Source of the DNA: Blautia luti
GTDB lineage: Bacteria; Bacillota; Clostridia; Lachnospirales; Lachnospiraceae
Length of the DNA: 38,871 nt
Assembly: GCF_013304735.1 (NCBI RefSeq)
Contig: NZ_JAAITI010000033.1
Coordinates: 1-38,871, forward strand
Direction of reading: 5' to 3'
Under the pieces are notes generated by a model that was given only the letters and a program-made list of their open reading frames with translations, did not search any database and was not told where the DNA came from. Made by a program: the position numbers and the translations under genes. Below, in pieces: positions 1 through 7,328 of the stretch (its first letter is position 1; every line of letters starts with the position of its first letter).

Positions 1-51
1 GTATTTACAGGAATAGACGACATTGTTGTTTGATTTATATGTTGTGTTCAT
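1..51 (-). CDS. tnpA: IS200-family Y1 transposase TnpA, N-terminal 17 codons only
   Basis: Reading from the ATG at 51-49 gives MNTTYKSNNNVVYSCKY, which matches the well-known N-terminus of IS200/IS605 TnpA proteins (family continuation: HVVW.PKYR). TnpA is the HUH single-strand transposase that excises and inserts the element as ssDNA. The frame is open to base 1, and the catalytic HUH and Tyr motifs would lie outside the window. There is no Shine-Dalgarno sequence. The -10 box ends six bases before the ATG, so the message is probably leaderless. Confidence 0.85.
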   Translation of the reverse strand, partial: MNTTYKSNNNVVYSCKY

Positions 52-57
52 ATTTGT

Positions 58-86
58 ATTATACTATAGTTTATTAATTAATACAA
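58..86 (-). promoter_or_regulatory. tnpA promoter
   Basis: On the minus strand TTGTAT (86-81) is followed by a 17-base spacer and a perfect TATAAT (63-58). The expected start of transcription is at or within two bases of the A of the tnpA ATG (51). Confidence 0.65.
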
Positions 87-165
87 TTACTATTTTGTCC
101 ATCTTCAATTACTTGCATAAATTCGATGGACACATCTTATATCCCCATAGCTGAAGCAAGGGGTT

Positions 166-1500
166 TTACGACGCATTGGATAAATCCAATTTTTTTGCTG
201 CCAATTTCCCCGCAGTAAGTGCAGCTCCATATGCAGCCTCTTCTTCATGTTCAGGAATCTCCATCGGCATTTCGAACATTTCTTCTGCCAGTCTTCTCAT
301 CAGCGAGTTTCGGCGAATTCCGTTTCCGGAGCCAGTCAGGCGTGTGGCCTTTTTTCCGGTGAGCTGACACATCTGCTCATACTGCTCATGCAGTTCGTTA
401 AGGATTCCACAGATCACACCGACCGTCAGTGCACCAGGATGAAAATTCTCTACACCGATTCCTGCGATCATGCCCCTGTGAGACGGATCACTTCTTGTCC
501 CTGAAAAAGCTGTATCTACTTTCCATGCAGCTTCTTTTCCATATTTTTCAATAAATTTTTCTGCCTGCTCCTGCATCCGGGAATACAGTCTTTCTTCGGT
601 TTCTGCAGCCTCTCTGTAAAACTGCTCCAGCATCGCATACGCACGACCACCACACAGGGAAGCTCCCACGAGGATATAGCTGTTTTCGGTACAGGGGCGA
701 AGCTCCACACTGCCGCTGCATTCTATAAACTTCTCTGTCACTAAGGAAACCTGGCTACCGGTTCCTACATTCAGGAGCACAGTATCTTTAAGATTCCGGA
801 CGGAACCAAACAGACTCGCCTGATTGTCACCGATCGATCCCATTACCGGTACACCGGCTCTTGTTTCTCCGACTAAAAAATGTCCCTTTCTTACTTCCGG
901 CAGATAAGAAATATCTACCCCGGCCTGCTCCAGGGCTTCATACAGAAACTCCTGTTTTTGCAGGTCAAAGCAGCCCCAGCTTGCCGCCATGTCAAGCCCG
1001 ATAACAGGGACAGTATTTTCACACAGCCGCATAGCAATATAATCACTGATCGTCGTCATCCTTACAGCATCCTTCGGGATCTGATCTTTCTTCTGAAGAT
1101 AAAAATGTGTCACTACACCATATCCGGACGCCGCCGCACCCACTCCCTGCAAAAGCTCTGCACAGGTTTTTCCGTTTTCCAGCGGAATCTCTCCGCTTCC
1201 ATCCTGCCAGGTATAGAGAGGACTCACTGCCTTGCCGAAAGCATCCACATACAGCATTCCATGCATCTGCCCTGTAAACCCTATTCCATCTGGCAAACCA
1301 TTCTCCTTCTGCTGCTTTATAAGAAGCTCCCGGACGATCTCATAGATCCGTTCCGGATCCTGCAGCTTCTGTTCCGGCTTACTGCTCCGCAGAAAAGAAT
1401 TATGCTCCACTGTTTCCTTTGCAAGCAGCTTTCCCGTTTCTGTGTCTGTCATTACGACACTGACTGTTGTTGTGCCGATATCAATCCCCATGATCCTCAT
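166..1500 (-). CDS. FGGY-family carbohydrate kinase (sedoheptulokinase-like)
   Basis: This 444-aa protein would phosphorylate a sugar with ATP in the cytoplasm. The FGGY/actin-like fold is shown by the N-terminal phosphate loop GIDIGTTTVS (residues 5-14), the substrate-side FTGQMHG motif near residue 75, a second glycine motif LNVGTGSQVSL near 245, and the C-terminal TGSGNGIRRN and AAYGAALTAG motifs. The general layout is closest to sedoheptulokinase/xylulokinase-like members, but the substrate cannot be read from sequence. The ATG has only a weak GGA eight bases upstream. The stop TAA (168-166) is exactly where the IS left end begins, so the last few residues or the stop itself may come from the insertion. 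The core looks complete. It is followed by no visible terminator. Confidence 0.85.
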   Translation of the reverse strand: MRIMGIDIGTTTVSVVMTDTETGKLLAKETVEHNSFLRSSKPEQKLQDPERIYEIVRELLIKQQKENGLPDGIGFTGQMHGMLYVDAFGKAVSPLYTWQDGSGEIPLENGKTCAELLQGVGAAASGYGVVTHFYLQKKDQIPKDAVRMTTISDYIAMRLCENTVPVIGLDMAASWGCFDLQKQEFLYEALEQAGVDISYLPEVRKGHFLVGETRAGVPVMGSIGDNQASLFGSVRNLKDTVLLNVGTGSQVSLVTEKFIECSGSVELRPCTENSYILVGASLCGGRAYAMLEQFYREAAETEERLYSRMQEQAEKFIEKYGKEAAWKVDTAFSGTRSDPSHRGMIAGIGVENFHPGALTVGVICGILNELHEQYEQMCQLTGKKATRLTGSGNGIRRNSLMRRLAEEMFEMPMEIPEHEEEAAYGAALTAGKLAAKKLDLSNAS

Positions 1501-1558
1501 CGTCTGTTTCCGTCCTTTTCTGTGATTTTTGCTATAGAAAATGTCATCATACGAGATG

Positions 1559-1564
1559 ATTATA
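1559..1564 (-). promoter_or_regulatory. Possible -10 box for the sugar kinase
   Basis: TATAAT on the minus strand, about 60 bases upstream of the kinase start, in the 129-bp gap behind the cytidylate-kinase-like gene. No good -35 is present. A short inverted repeat (ATCAT-ctcgt-ATGAT) lies just downstream, at 1546-1560. Weak call. Confidence 0.3.
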
Positions 1565-1629
1565 TTATCGTTTGAGGATTAATGCTATCTTTTTTTGTTT
1601 TCTATTCTGACATTCCTGCCTGCAGATTT

Positions 1630-2217
1630 TTATTTCACACACTCTGTGATTAATGCTTCACATCTGTCATATCCCAGCTGCGAGCTGTTCAGACACAGCG
1701 TATAATTGCTGGCCTTTCCCCATTTCTGATCCGTATAAAAGTTATAATTTGTCATACGTCTTTTATCTGTGTCTGCCATCATTTTGACAGCTTCCTGTTC
1801 AGTGACACGATATAACTGACTGATACGCTGTATTTTTTCCAGCATATCTCCGTGGATAAATACATTCAGCGCATCGTCCCTGTCTTTCAGAATATAATCT
1901 GCATTTCTTCCAATGATCACACAAGGCTCCTTCCGGGCCAATTCTAAAATAACCTTTCTCTGTGTCTCATACACCATATCTTCTACTGATCTTCCTGTGA
2001 TATCACGCCCCGCAAGTGCATATGCAAACAGACCTTTTTTCGGAGACAGTTCTGCACTTTCCTGAATATAATCCGGTGACAGGCCGGACTTTTCTGCAAT
2101 CTGACTGATGATATTTTTATCATAGTAAGCAATTCCAAGCTTCTTTGCGACCTCTTCCCCAATAAAACGTCCACCACTTCCAAACTCTCTGCTGATCGTA
2201 ATGATTCTTTTTGCCAT
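1630..2217 (-). CDS. Cytidylate-kinase-like family protein
   Basis: This 195-aa P-loop protein belongs to the cytidylate-kinase-like family (Pfam AAA_26 type). The N-terminus reads ITISREFGSGGRFIGEEVAKK (residues 6-26), in which GSGGRFIG stands in for the Walker A loop; then YYDKNIISQIAEKSG and the conserved VIIGRNADYIL segment near residue 100. Family members are widespread in Clostridia, and their true substrate is not established. It is not the essential Cmk, which has a different GPxGxGK loop. A strong SD (AAGGAGG) precedes the ATG. The MATE gene ends 13 bases upstream, so the two are probably co-transcribed. Confidence 0.8.
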   Translation of the reverse strand: MAKRIITISREFGSGGRFIGEEVAKKLGIAYYDKNIISQIAEKSGLSPDYIQESAELSPKKGLFAYALAGRDITGRSVEDMVYETQRKVILELARKEPCVIIGRNADYILKDRDDALNVFIHGDMLEKIQRISQLYRVTEQEAVKMMADTDKRRMTNYNFYTDQKWGKASNYTLCLNSSQLGYDRCEALITECVK

Positions 2218-2230
2218 TTCCAGTTCCTCC

Positions 2231-3598
2231 TTAACGCAAAACTTCCACTTTATTTTTTCTGATCCTCTTTAAAAATACATATCCTACCAGACATGCGATC
2301 ACTTCCGTGATCGGAAATGCCCACCAGATCAGTGAAACTCCAATCTGACCATTTCTGACAAACAGCGAAAAGACACCCGCCAGCGGCAGGATAATGATCA
2401 GCTGTCTCAAAAGCGAAATAACCAGTGATTCCACACCACCGTCCAGTGCCTGATAAATGCCCTGATATGCAACATTGATTCCTGCGAACAGGAAACTTAT
2501 AGAAATCACTCTCATTGCTCCGATAAAATATTCTCTTGACGCTCCCGCATTAAACAGCGTTGCGAATCCCCCAGGGAAAATCTCTGTGATTGCAATTCCC
2601 AGAATCATTAATACAATTGTATAGATCAGACCATATTTGATCCCATCCTGAATCCTCTTCTTACTTCTCATTCCATAAGCAAATGCAATGATTGGGGTGA
2701 TCGCATCTCGCAGACCAAAAGCAAGAAACAAAACAAACTGCTGTACCTTATAGAACAGACCATAGGCTGTCTGTGCTGACGGATTGAACTTCAGGATCAG
2801 GTTCATTACATAAACCATAATGGACATCAGCGCCTGCGCAATGATTGCCGGAAGTCCGATTGTATAGATCTCCTTGATAATTTCGCCATCCGGCTTCATG
2901 TATTTCGCTCCATGCTCGAATTCCTTATTTAATTTGATATGAAAGATAAGCAGTAATACTGCGGATGCTACCTGGCCAATTACCGTTGCATAAGCTGCAC
3001 CTTTCACTCCCATTTCCGGGCAGGGTCCAATACCATAGATCATGATCGGATCAAGGATGATATTTACAACTGCTCCAACCACCTGACCAATTGTGGAATA
3101 AAGAGAACGGCCTGTTGCCTGGAGTAACTTTTCAAATAAAGAAAAGAAGATAATACCAAAAGAGATCACACAGCATATCCTCAAATAGCTGACTCCCATC
3201 TCTAATACTTCTGTATCTACTGTCTGCGATGAAATATATGCTTTCACACCAAAGATACCAAACAATAAGCAAACCACATAAATGATCACTCCTAGAAACA
3301 GACTGTTTCCTGCTACCTTTGCAGCTTTTTTACTGTTTCCCTGTCCAAGTGTCCTTGCAAGAAGTGCATTGGTCCCTACACCGGTTCCAATCCCCACTGC
3401 CACCATAAGCATCTGCACCGGAAATACCAGTGTCAAAGCATTAAGTGCTGCCTCACTGCCTGCTTTCATATTTCCCACAAATGCACTGTCTACAATGTTA
3501 TAGACTGCCTGCAATGCCATAGACAGGATCATCGGGATTCCCATTTGGACCATCAGCTTATTTACCGGCATCTCCTTCATCTTGTTGCTTTCCGCCAT
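2231..3598 (-). CDS. MATE-family efflux transporter
   Basis: A 455-aa inner-membrane protein with about twelve hydrophobic segments and the MATE pattern: an N-terminal helix with [20 protein letters not shown] (residues 16-35), a [14 protein letters not shown] helix 2, and the internal duplication typical of Na+/H+-coupled multidrug exporters. Length is normal for the family. The substrate is unknown. The ATG at 3598 has SD AAGGAG at a spacing of ten. The 160-base leader, which starts from a good promoter at 3768-3796, contains two copies of the structured hairpin described separately, so expression is probably controlled in the leader. The downstream gene (cytidylate-kinase-like) is 13 bases away. 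Confidence 0.92.
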   Translation of the reverse strand: MAESNKMKEMPVNKLMVQMGIPMILSMALQAVYNIVDSAFVGNMKAGSEAALNALTLVFPVQMLMVAVGIGTGVGTNALLARTLGQGNSKKAAKVAGNSLFLGVIIYVVCLLFGIFGVKAYISSQTVDTEVLEMGVSYLRICCVISFGIIFFSLFEKLLQATGRSLYSTIGQVVGAVVNIILDPIMIYGIGPCPEMGVKGAAYATVIGQVASAVLLLIFHIKLNKEFEHGAKYMKPDGEIIKEIYTIGLPAIIAQALMSIMVYVMNLILKFNPSAQTAYGLFYKVQQFVLFLAFGLRDAITPIIAFAYGMRSKKRIQDGIKYGLIYTIVLMILGIAITEIFPGGFATLFNAGASREYFIGAMRVISISFLFAGINVAYQGIYQALDGGVESLVISLLRQLIIILPLAGVFSLFVRNGQIGVSLIWWAFPITEVIACLVGYVFLKRIRKNKVEVLR

Positions 3599-3630
3599 TT
3601 TGTTTTAACTCCTTTCTTTTTAGCACAAAA

Positions 3631-3686
3631 AAAGTGCGCACCTTGTCATATAAGCTGGACTTACGCTGACATGCTACACACTTTTT
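3631..3686 (-). repeat. Structured RNA hairpin, copy A (MATE leader, followed by U7)
   Basis: As minus-strand RNA the outer stem is GTGTGTA (3681-3675) with TGCGCAC (3640-3634), using two G-U pairs; a second stem TGTCA/TGACA; and a core GTAAG-TCCAG-CTTAT. A run of seven U follows at once (plus-strand A at 3627-3633), giving an intrinsic-terminator shape. It lies about 30 bases before the MATE start codon. The core loop TCCAG is identical to copies B and C, while the stem pair changes from A-U to G-C. Confidence 0.75.
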
Positions 3687-3714
3687 CATGGCGATATTCA
3701 TTTTTGCAAAATGA

Positions 3715-3761
3715 AAACGAGTAGCCGGTAAACTGGATTTACGCTTACTTGCTACTCGTTT
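3715..3761 (-). repeat. Structured RNA hairpin, copy B (5' end of MATE leader)
   Basis: Perfect 11-bp outer stem AAACGAGTAGC / GCTACTCGTTT (minus RNA 3761-3751 with 3725-3715) around the core GTAAA-TCCAG-TTTAC. The predicted start of transcription from the 3768-3796 promoter is at the first base of this stem, so the hairpin would form the very 5' end of the message. About 60 bases of copy B and its -10 flank are near-identical to copy C. Confidence 0.8.
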
Positions 3762-3767
3762 CTTGTA

Positions 3768-3796
3768 ATTATATTGCCTCTTTTTCAAAAAGTCAA
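3768..3796 (-). promoter_or_regulatory. Promoter of the MATE / cytidylate-kinase-like operon
   Basis: TTGACT (3796-3791), 17-base spacer, TATAAT (3773-3768) on the minus strand. This near-consensus sigma-A promoter would start transcription near 3761, at the base of hairpin copy B. Confidence 0.75.
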
Positions 3797-3881
3797 ACAA
3801 AATTTTTCTTGCATTCTTTCTTCTTTTTCGTTTATAATATGTCCGAAGAAAATAATAATTATACTAAAAGCCGGCTTGTAA

Positions 3882-3936
3882 AAGCGTGAAATCATAAGGA
3901 TTTGCTTGTCCTTACAGATTTCACGCTTATTTTTTT
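3882..3936 (+). terminator. Strong intrinsic terminator
   Basis: A long hairpin pairs AAGCGTGAAATC (3882-3893) and TAAGGA with TCCTTA and GATTTCACGCTT (to 3928) around an eight-base loop, followed by A and seven T on the plus strand. No plus-strand gene lies upstream in the window, so it is either a relic like the degV fragment that follows it or the end of an unrecognised short transcript. Confidence 0.7.
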
Positions 3937-3948
3937 GCAATGCCATAA

Positions 3949-4196
3949 GGAGGTCGTGTCACACCTGCAGCTACACTGATCGGTACGATGTTGTCAATAA
4001 AGCCTCTTTTAACGATACAGGAGGAAAAACTGGACTCTTACGCCAAATCACGTGGTTCCATGAAAAAAGCAGAAGAAAAAATGATCCTTGCGATCCAGTC
4101 TGACCTCAAAAAAGATTTTCCCATCAGGGTATGTGGAAATTGCATATCTGAGCTGCCGGTCCCGGTGCAGTAGGTATTGCTATCAGTTTCAGATAA
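3949..4196 (+). pseudogene. Remnant of a degV (fatty-acid-binding DegV family) gene, C-terminal part
   Basis: Frame 3949-4173 reads GGRVTPAATLIGTMLSIKP, then LLTIQEEKLDSYAKSRG and a helix MKKAEEKMILAIQSDL. This is the conserved block of DegV proteins (family: LKRGGRVTPAAALIGT...IKPVLTIQGEKLDAFAKVRG). The codons before it are out of frame (in-frame TAA at 3946). After 4140 the frame breaks again, and GPGAVGIAI, the DegV C-terminal glycine motif, appears in another frame at 4158-4184, ending at TAA 4194-4196. The N-terminal domain is missing, so this is a truncated, frameshifted fragment. DegV proteins bind fatty acids for FakA-type kinases. The remnant lies between direct repeats B and C. Confidence 0.78.
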
Positions 4197-4226
4197 CAGA
4201 TAGCTCAAACAAATCGTTTATCCAAA

Positions 4227-4273
4227 AAACAAGTAGCCGGTAAACTGGATTTACACCCACCTGCTACTCGTTT
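4227..4273 (-). repeat. Structured RNA hairpin, copy C (at the KdpE-like stop codon)
   Basis: Minus RNA AAACGAGTAGC (4273-4263) pairs with GCTACTTGTTT (4237-4227) with one G-U pair, around the core GTAAA-TCCAG-TTTAC. A run of six T follows, so it can end transcription of the potassium/two-component operon. Homology to copy B continues outward through the TATAAT-like sequence 4285-4280, which contains the TAA stop (4283-4281) of the response-regulator gene. Confidence 0.75.
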
Positions 4274-4280
4274 GATGTAA

Positions 4281-5000
4281 TTATATTTCCTGCTCAGGTT
4301 TCTCGATTCTGAGCATGCGATATCCAATTCCTATGTGCGTCTGGATATATTGTACACCGTTTTTTTCAAGCTCCAGTTTTTTCCGCAGTGTTGCCATAAA
4401 AACCCTGAGAGAAGCAACATCGTTTTCCGAGCAGCGTCCCCAGATCTGCTGAGTAATATATGTATGTGTCAATACTTTTCCAACATTACGGGATAAAAGG
4501 CAGAGCAGCTTATACTCAATGGGCGTCAGATGCAGTTCTCTGTCCTTCAGGAATGTACAGCCAGCCGTGTAATCTATCTTTAATCCACCATTTTCAAAAA
4601 CAGATGTTTCCAGCTGTTTTCCTGCCGGCGTTATGGCAAGCCGCCTTTGACTGACACGGATACGCGCAAGTAATTCTTCTACTGAAAATGGTTTTGTGAT
4701 ATAATCATCTGCACCCGCATCCAGTGCCTCTATTTTGTCCGTATCTTCACTTCTGGCACTGATCACGATGATAGGCATATTCGACCAGGTACGGATTTTC
4801 TTTATTACCTCTACTCCTTCCATATCAGGAAGGCCCAGATCCAGAAGAACGATATCCGGATTGTGTGATGAAGCCTCCAAAATGGCCGAAGCCCCATTTT
4901 CTGCAGCCAGATATTTATAGTCATGTGTTTTTAAAGTGGTAACGATCAGGTTCCGTATGGGTCTGTCATCCTCAACCACCAGAATTAATGTCTTATTCAT
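4281..5000 (-). CDS. KdpE-like OmpR-family response regulator
   Basis: This 239-aa cytoplasmic DNA-binding regulator has a receiver domain at residues 1-120 with acidic pocket EDD (10-12), phospho-acceptor Asp54 (LLDLGLPD), the Thr/Lys switch and ITKPF, then an OmpR winged helix (about 135-232) with LTPIEYKLLCLL and VFMATLRKKLE. The pattern LAAENG...LLDLGLPD...YRM is that of KdpE. The ATG overlaps the end of the kinase gene by eight bases, giving translational coupling. It sits beside ktrA/ktrB and not beside a Kdp ATPase, so Ktr is the likely target (inference). Hairpin copy C forms the 3' end. Confidence 0.88.
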   Translation of the reverse strand: MNKTLILVVEDDRPIRNLIVTTLKTHDYKYLAAENGASAILEASSHNPDIVLLDLGLPDMEGVEVIKKIRTWSNMPIIVISARSEDTDKIEALDAGADDYITKPFSVEELLARIRVSQRRLAITPAGKQLETSVFENGGLKIDYTAGCTFLKDRELHLTPIEYKLLCLLSRNVGKVLTHTYITQQIWGRCSENDVASLRVFMATLRKKLELEKNGVQYIQTHIGIGYRMLRIEKPEQEI

Positions 5001-6576
5001 TTAATGTCACCTCGCTTAATGGTAAAGTAAAAGTAAAATTACATCCATGCGGAGCATGATCCGAAAGAACCAGTATTCCATCGTGTGCTTCTATGATAGA
5101 GCGGCAAAGTGCCAGGCCAAGCCCCAGACTCCGTTGGCTGTCTGCAACGGTTGTTTTCCCTGTATAAAACATCTCAAAAATATGTGGCTTCATTTCATCC
5201 GGAATTCCAGGGCCATTATCTTCCACGCTTACCTGTGCTTTCCCGGCTTTTTTGAACCCCCGAATGCTGATGACAGAGCCTGACGGCGTATATTTTATCG
5301 CATTATCAATCAAATTTACCAGAACCTGTATAATAAGATGCACGTCCATACGTGTAAGAACAAGTTCTTCACAGTCCGCCACGATCTTATACGCATCATG
5401 CTTCCGGCTGACATGCCGGAGTGACTCTGCTATTACCTCATCCAAAAGCTGATCCGTAAATTTAAACTTCAATCTTCCATCATTGAGCCTAGTGATTGAA
5501 AGCAGATTTTCCACAACTCCGATCAGCCACTCTGAATCCTCATGGATGTCCGTGTAGATCTGATACCTTGTAGCTTCATCCAGACGGTCACTGTTACTGA
5601 GAAGCATATCTGCATTTCCGGAAATAGAACAAAGCGGAGTACGCAGGTCATGGGAGATCGCCCGGAGAAGATCGCCACGCAGCTGCTCATTTTTTGCTAA
5701 AACCGCATTTTTTTCTTTTTCTATGGCATTTTGTACATTCTCCATTGCAAGTGCACATTCATTTATTACAGACAGCAGGATGCTGTATTCATAAGAGTCC
5801 AGTGTTTCTTTCTGCAGAGGGATCCCGATTACGCCATAAACATTATTCCCGCTTCGAATTGCCAGATATAAGCATTTTGCCTGTGAGAAATACTGTGTGG
5901 ATGCGCCGGCACGCTGTCTGTTTTCATAAGTCCATCTGGCCGCCTGTTGTTCTTCCTGTGTCAGAAAATCCTCTGTGCTCTCTTTTTCCCCGGAAAAAAG
6001 CTTTCCTTCTGATAAAGTTCCATTTTCCACAACATATGCCGTGATGCTGCGGTTTAACAGGCGTATCAGCTGTGTACAGGTAACTCCGAGGATTTCTGTC
6101 TCACTTTTTGCCTTTTGCAGCAGACGATCCGTATCAAACAGAACCTGTGTGCGAAAGGCAATCTGCGAAGACAGCTTTGCATGCATTTTCAGCTTTGCCG
6201 CAAGGGTTCCTGTAAGTACGGACGAAATAAGCATTATGAAAAACGTCACCGGATATCCCACCGCATATGTCTCAAAAGACATCCTTGGCTCCATCAGGAA
6301 AAAGCAAAATAAGAATACACTTAAAAAGGAGCCGGCTACACTGCAAAGATAACCATCTGTCACGATCGAAGTGATCAATACGCCCAAAATGTATATCGTT
6401 ACAATATTTGTATCTGTAAGATCCAGTTTCTGAAACAGCAGGCCGATCAAAGTGCATACTGCAAATATAAAAACCGTCAGCAAGTAATCTTTTGCAGACG
6501 GTTTTTCCACATACCATGCAAATGGCCGTTTCGGATAGGTTCTGTTTTTTACTGTATCCTCCATTTTCAAGCTCAT
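4993..6576 (-). CDS. KdpD-like sensor histidine kinase, short form with DUF4118
   Basis: A 527-aa membrane kinase. Residues 29-125 hold four closely packed hydrophobic segments of the DUF4118 (KdpD transmembrane) type, with ILGVLITSIVTDGYLCSVAGS. Residues 145-285 look like a GAF domain. The HisKA box is AISHDLRTPL with His309, and the HATPase_c domain has NLIDNAIKYT, VEDNGPGIP and LGLGLALCRS. The N-terminal KdpD cytosolic domain and the USP domain of classical (about 900 aa) KdpD are absent, so USP-bound ligands cannot be its signal. The SD AAGGAG lies nine bases before the ATG. It has its own strong promoter at 6610-6638 besides possible read-through from ktrA, and it overlaps the regulator gene by eight bases. 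Confidence 0.88.
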   Translation of the reverse strand: MSLKMEDTVKNRTYPKRPFAWYVEKPSAKDYLLTVFIFAVCTLIGLLFQKLDLTDTNIVTIYILGVLITSIVTDGYLCSVAGSFLSVFLFCFFLMEPRMSFETYAVGYPVTFFIMLISSVLTGTLAAKLKMHAKLSSQIAFRTQVLFDTDRLLQKAKSETEILGVTCTQLIRLLNRSITAYVVENGTLSEGKLFSGEKESTEDFLTQEEQQAARWTYENRQRAGASTQYFSQAKCLYLAIRSGNNVYGVIGIPLQKETLDSYEYSILLSVINECALAMENVQNAIEKEKNAVLAKNEQLRGDLLRAISHDLRTPLCSISGNADMLLSNSDRLDEATRYQIYTDIHEDSEWLIGVVENLLSITRLNDGRLKFKFTDQLLDEVIAESLRHVSRKHDAYKIVADCEELVLTRMDVHLIIQVLVNLIDNAIKYTPSGSVISIRGFKKAGKAQVSVEDNGPGIPDEMKPHIFEMFYTGKTTVADSQRSLGLGLALCRSIIEAHDGILVLSDHAPHGCNFTFTLPLSEVTLNE

Positions 6577-6609
6577 TCTGTCATTCTCCTTCTACTGCTG
6601 TTTTCTGGA

Positions 6610-6638
6610 ATTATATCACGCAGCAGTTCTGTGGTCAA
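6610..6638 (-). promoter_or_regulatory. Internal promoter for the KdpDE-like pair
   Basis: TTGACC (6638-6633), 17-base spacer, TATAAT (6615-6610) on the minus strand, in the 85-bp gap between ktrA and the kinase gene. It would let the two-component pair be expressed independently of ktrBA. Confidence 0.7.
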
Positions 6639-6661
6639 AATTTTTTCTTCATGGCAATGAG

Positions 6662-7309
6662 CTATATACGGAAGCACTTCTGAAGAGCTCTATATTCTCC
6701 TAATACCAGTAATTTATCGTTTTCTGCAAAATATGTTTCCGGTGAAATTGCAATACTGAATTCCTCTTCATTTTTTACTGCCAGAATATTAATATTGTAG
6801 CGTTTTCTGATGTCAAGTCCACCCACTGTTTTTCCAACCCATTCTTCCGGCACTTCCACTTCAAAAATTGCATGGGAAGCGTCCACCTCCATATAATCCA
6901 GTATATGATCATCTGTATAACGGATGGAAGCCCATTTTGCCACCTGCTTTTCCGGATAAACTACCTTATCGGCACCATTGCGTAAAAGAAATTTTTCCTG
7001 AACATCACGTTCAGCTCTGGATATCACCAATTTTGCACCCAGTTCTTTTAGAAGGGATGTTGTTTCAAGAGAATTTTGAAAGCTATCTCCAATGGTCACA
7101 AAACAAATGTCGTAGTTTCCAATTCCAAGGGACTGTAAAAATTCAGCATTGGTGCTGTCACCAATCTGAGCATTCGTCACAAATGACAGTACTTTGTCCA
7201 CTCTTTCTTCCTTCCAGTCAACTGCCATAACTTCATGTCCCAGCTGATTGAGCTGCATGGCAATATGTCTTCCAAACCTTCCAAGTCCAATAAGCAATAC
7301 ATTTTTCAT
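6662..7309 (-). CDS. ktrA: KtrA/TrkA-type potassium-channel RCK subunit
   Basis: This cytoplasmic gating ring of a Ktr K+ uptake system has 215 aa. Residues 1-125 form a TrkA_N (RCK_N) Rossmann domain with the nucleotide loop LIGLGRFGRHIA (residues 5-16) and Asp at the end of the second strand (AVDWKE). Residues about 135-215 form TrkA_C (RCK_C), where c-di-AMP binds in characterised KtrA proteins. I start at the ATG at 7309, because MKNVLLIGLG is the normal N-terminus and AGAAGGAG lies just upstream; the frame is open for another 29 codons, but these overlap ktrB. ktrB ends 19 bases upstream. Confidence 0.9.
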   Translation of the reverse strand: MKNVLLIGLGRFGRHIAMQLNQLGHEVMAVDWKEERVDKVLSFVTNAQIGDSTNAEFLQSLGIGNYDICFVTIGDSFQNSLETTSLLKELGAKLVISRAERDVQEKFLLRNGADKVVYPEKQVAKWASIRYTDDHILDYMEVDASHAIFEVEVPEEWVGKTVGGLDIRKRYNINILAVKNEEEFSIAISPETYFAENDKLLVLGEYRALQKCFRI

Positions 7310-7328
7310 AATATTATTTTTCTCCTTC

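Larger units (their letters stand above)
1..165 (-). mobile_element. IS200/IS605-family left end, cut by window edge
   Basis: The segment holds the first codons of an IS200-type tnpA (51 down to 1), its promoter, and on the outer side an imperfect hairpin at 143-163 (CCCC and GGGG arms around an inner GCT/AGC pair), the usual form of an IS605-group left end. A second inverted repeat, TGTCCATC at 96-103 with GATGGACA at 125-132, lies between hairpin and promoter. The outer boundary falls at or next to the stop codon of the sugar kinase at 166. The exact cleavage site cannot be fixed without an intact copy. Confidence 0.75.

Noticed and set aside
3558..3800. 80-codon minus frame upstream of and overlapping the MATE start
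   Set aside because: Its start lies upstream of the predicted transcription start, it has no SD, and its internal repeat (VASKRKSSL / VACQRKSSL) is just the translation of hairpins B and A. A leader-peptide role (KRK stalling motif) was considered, but the first ATG in the transcript also has no SD.
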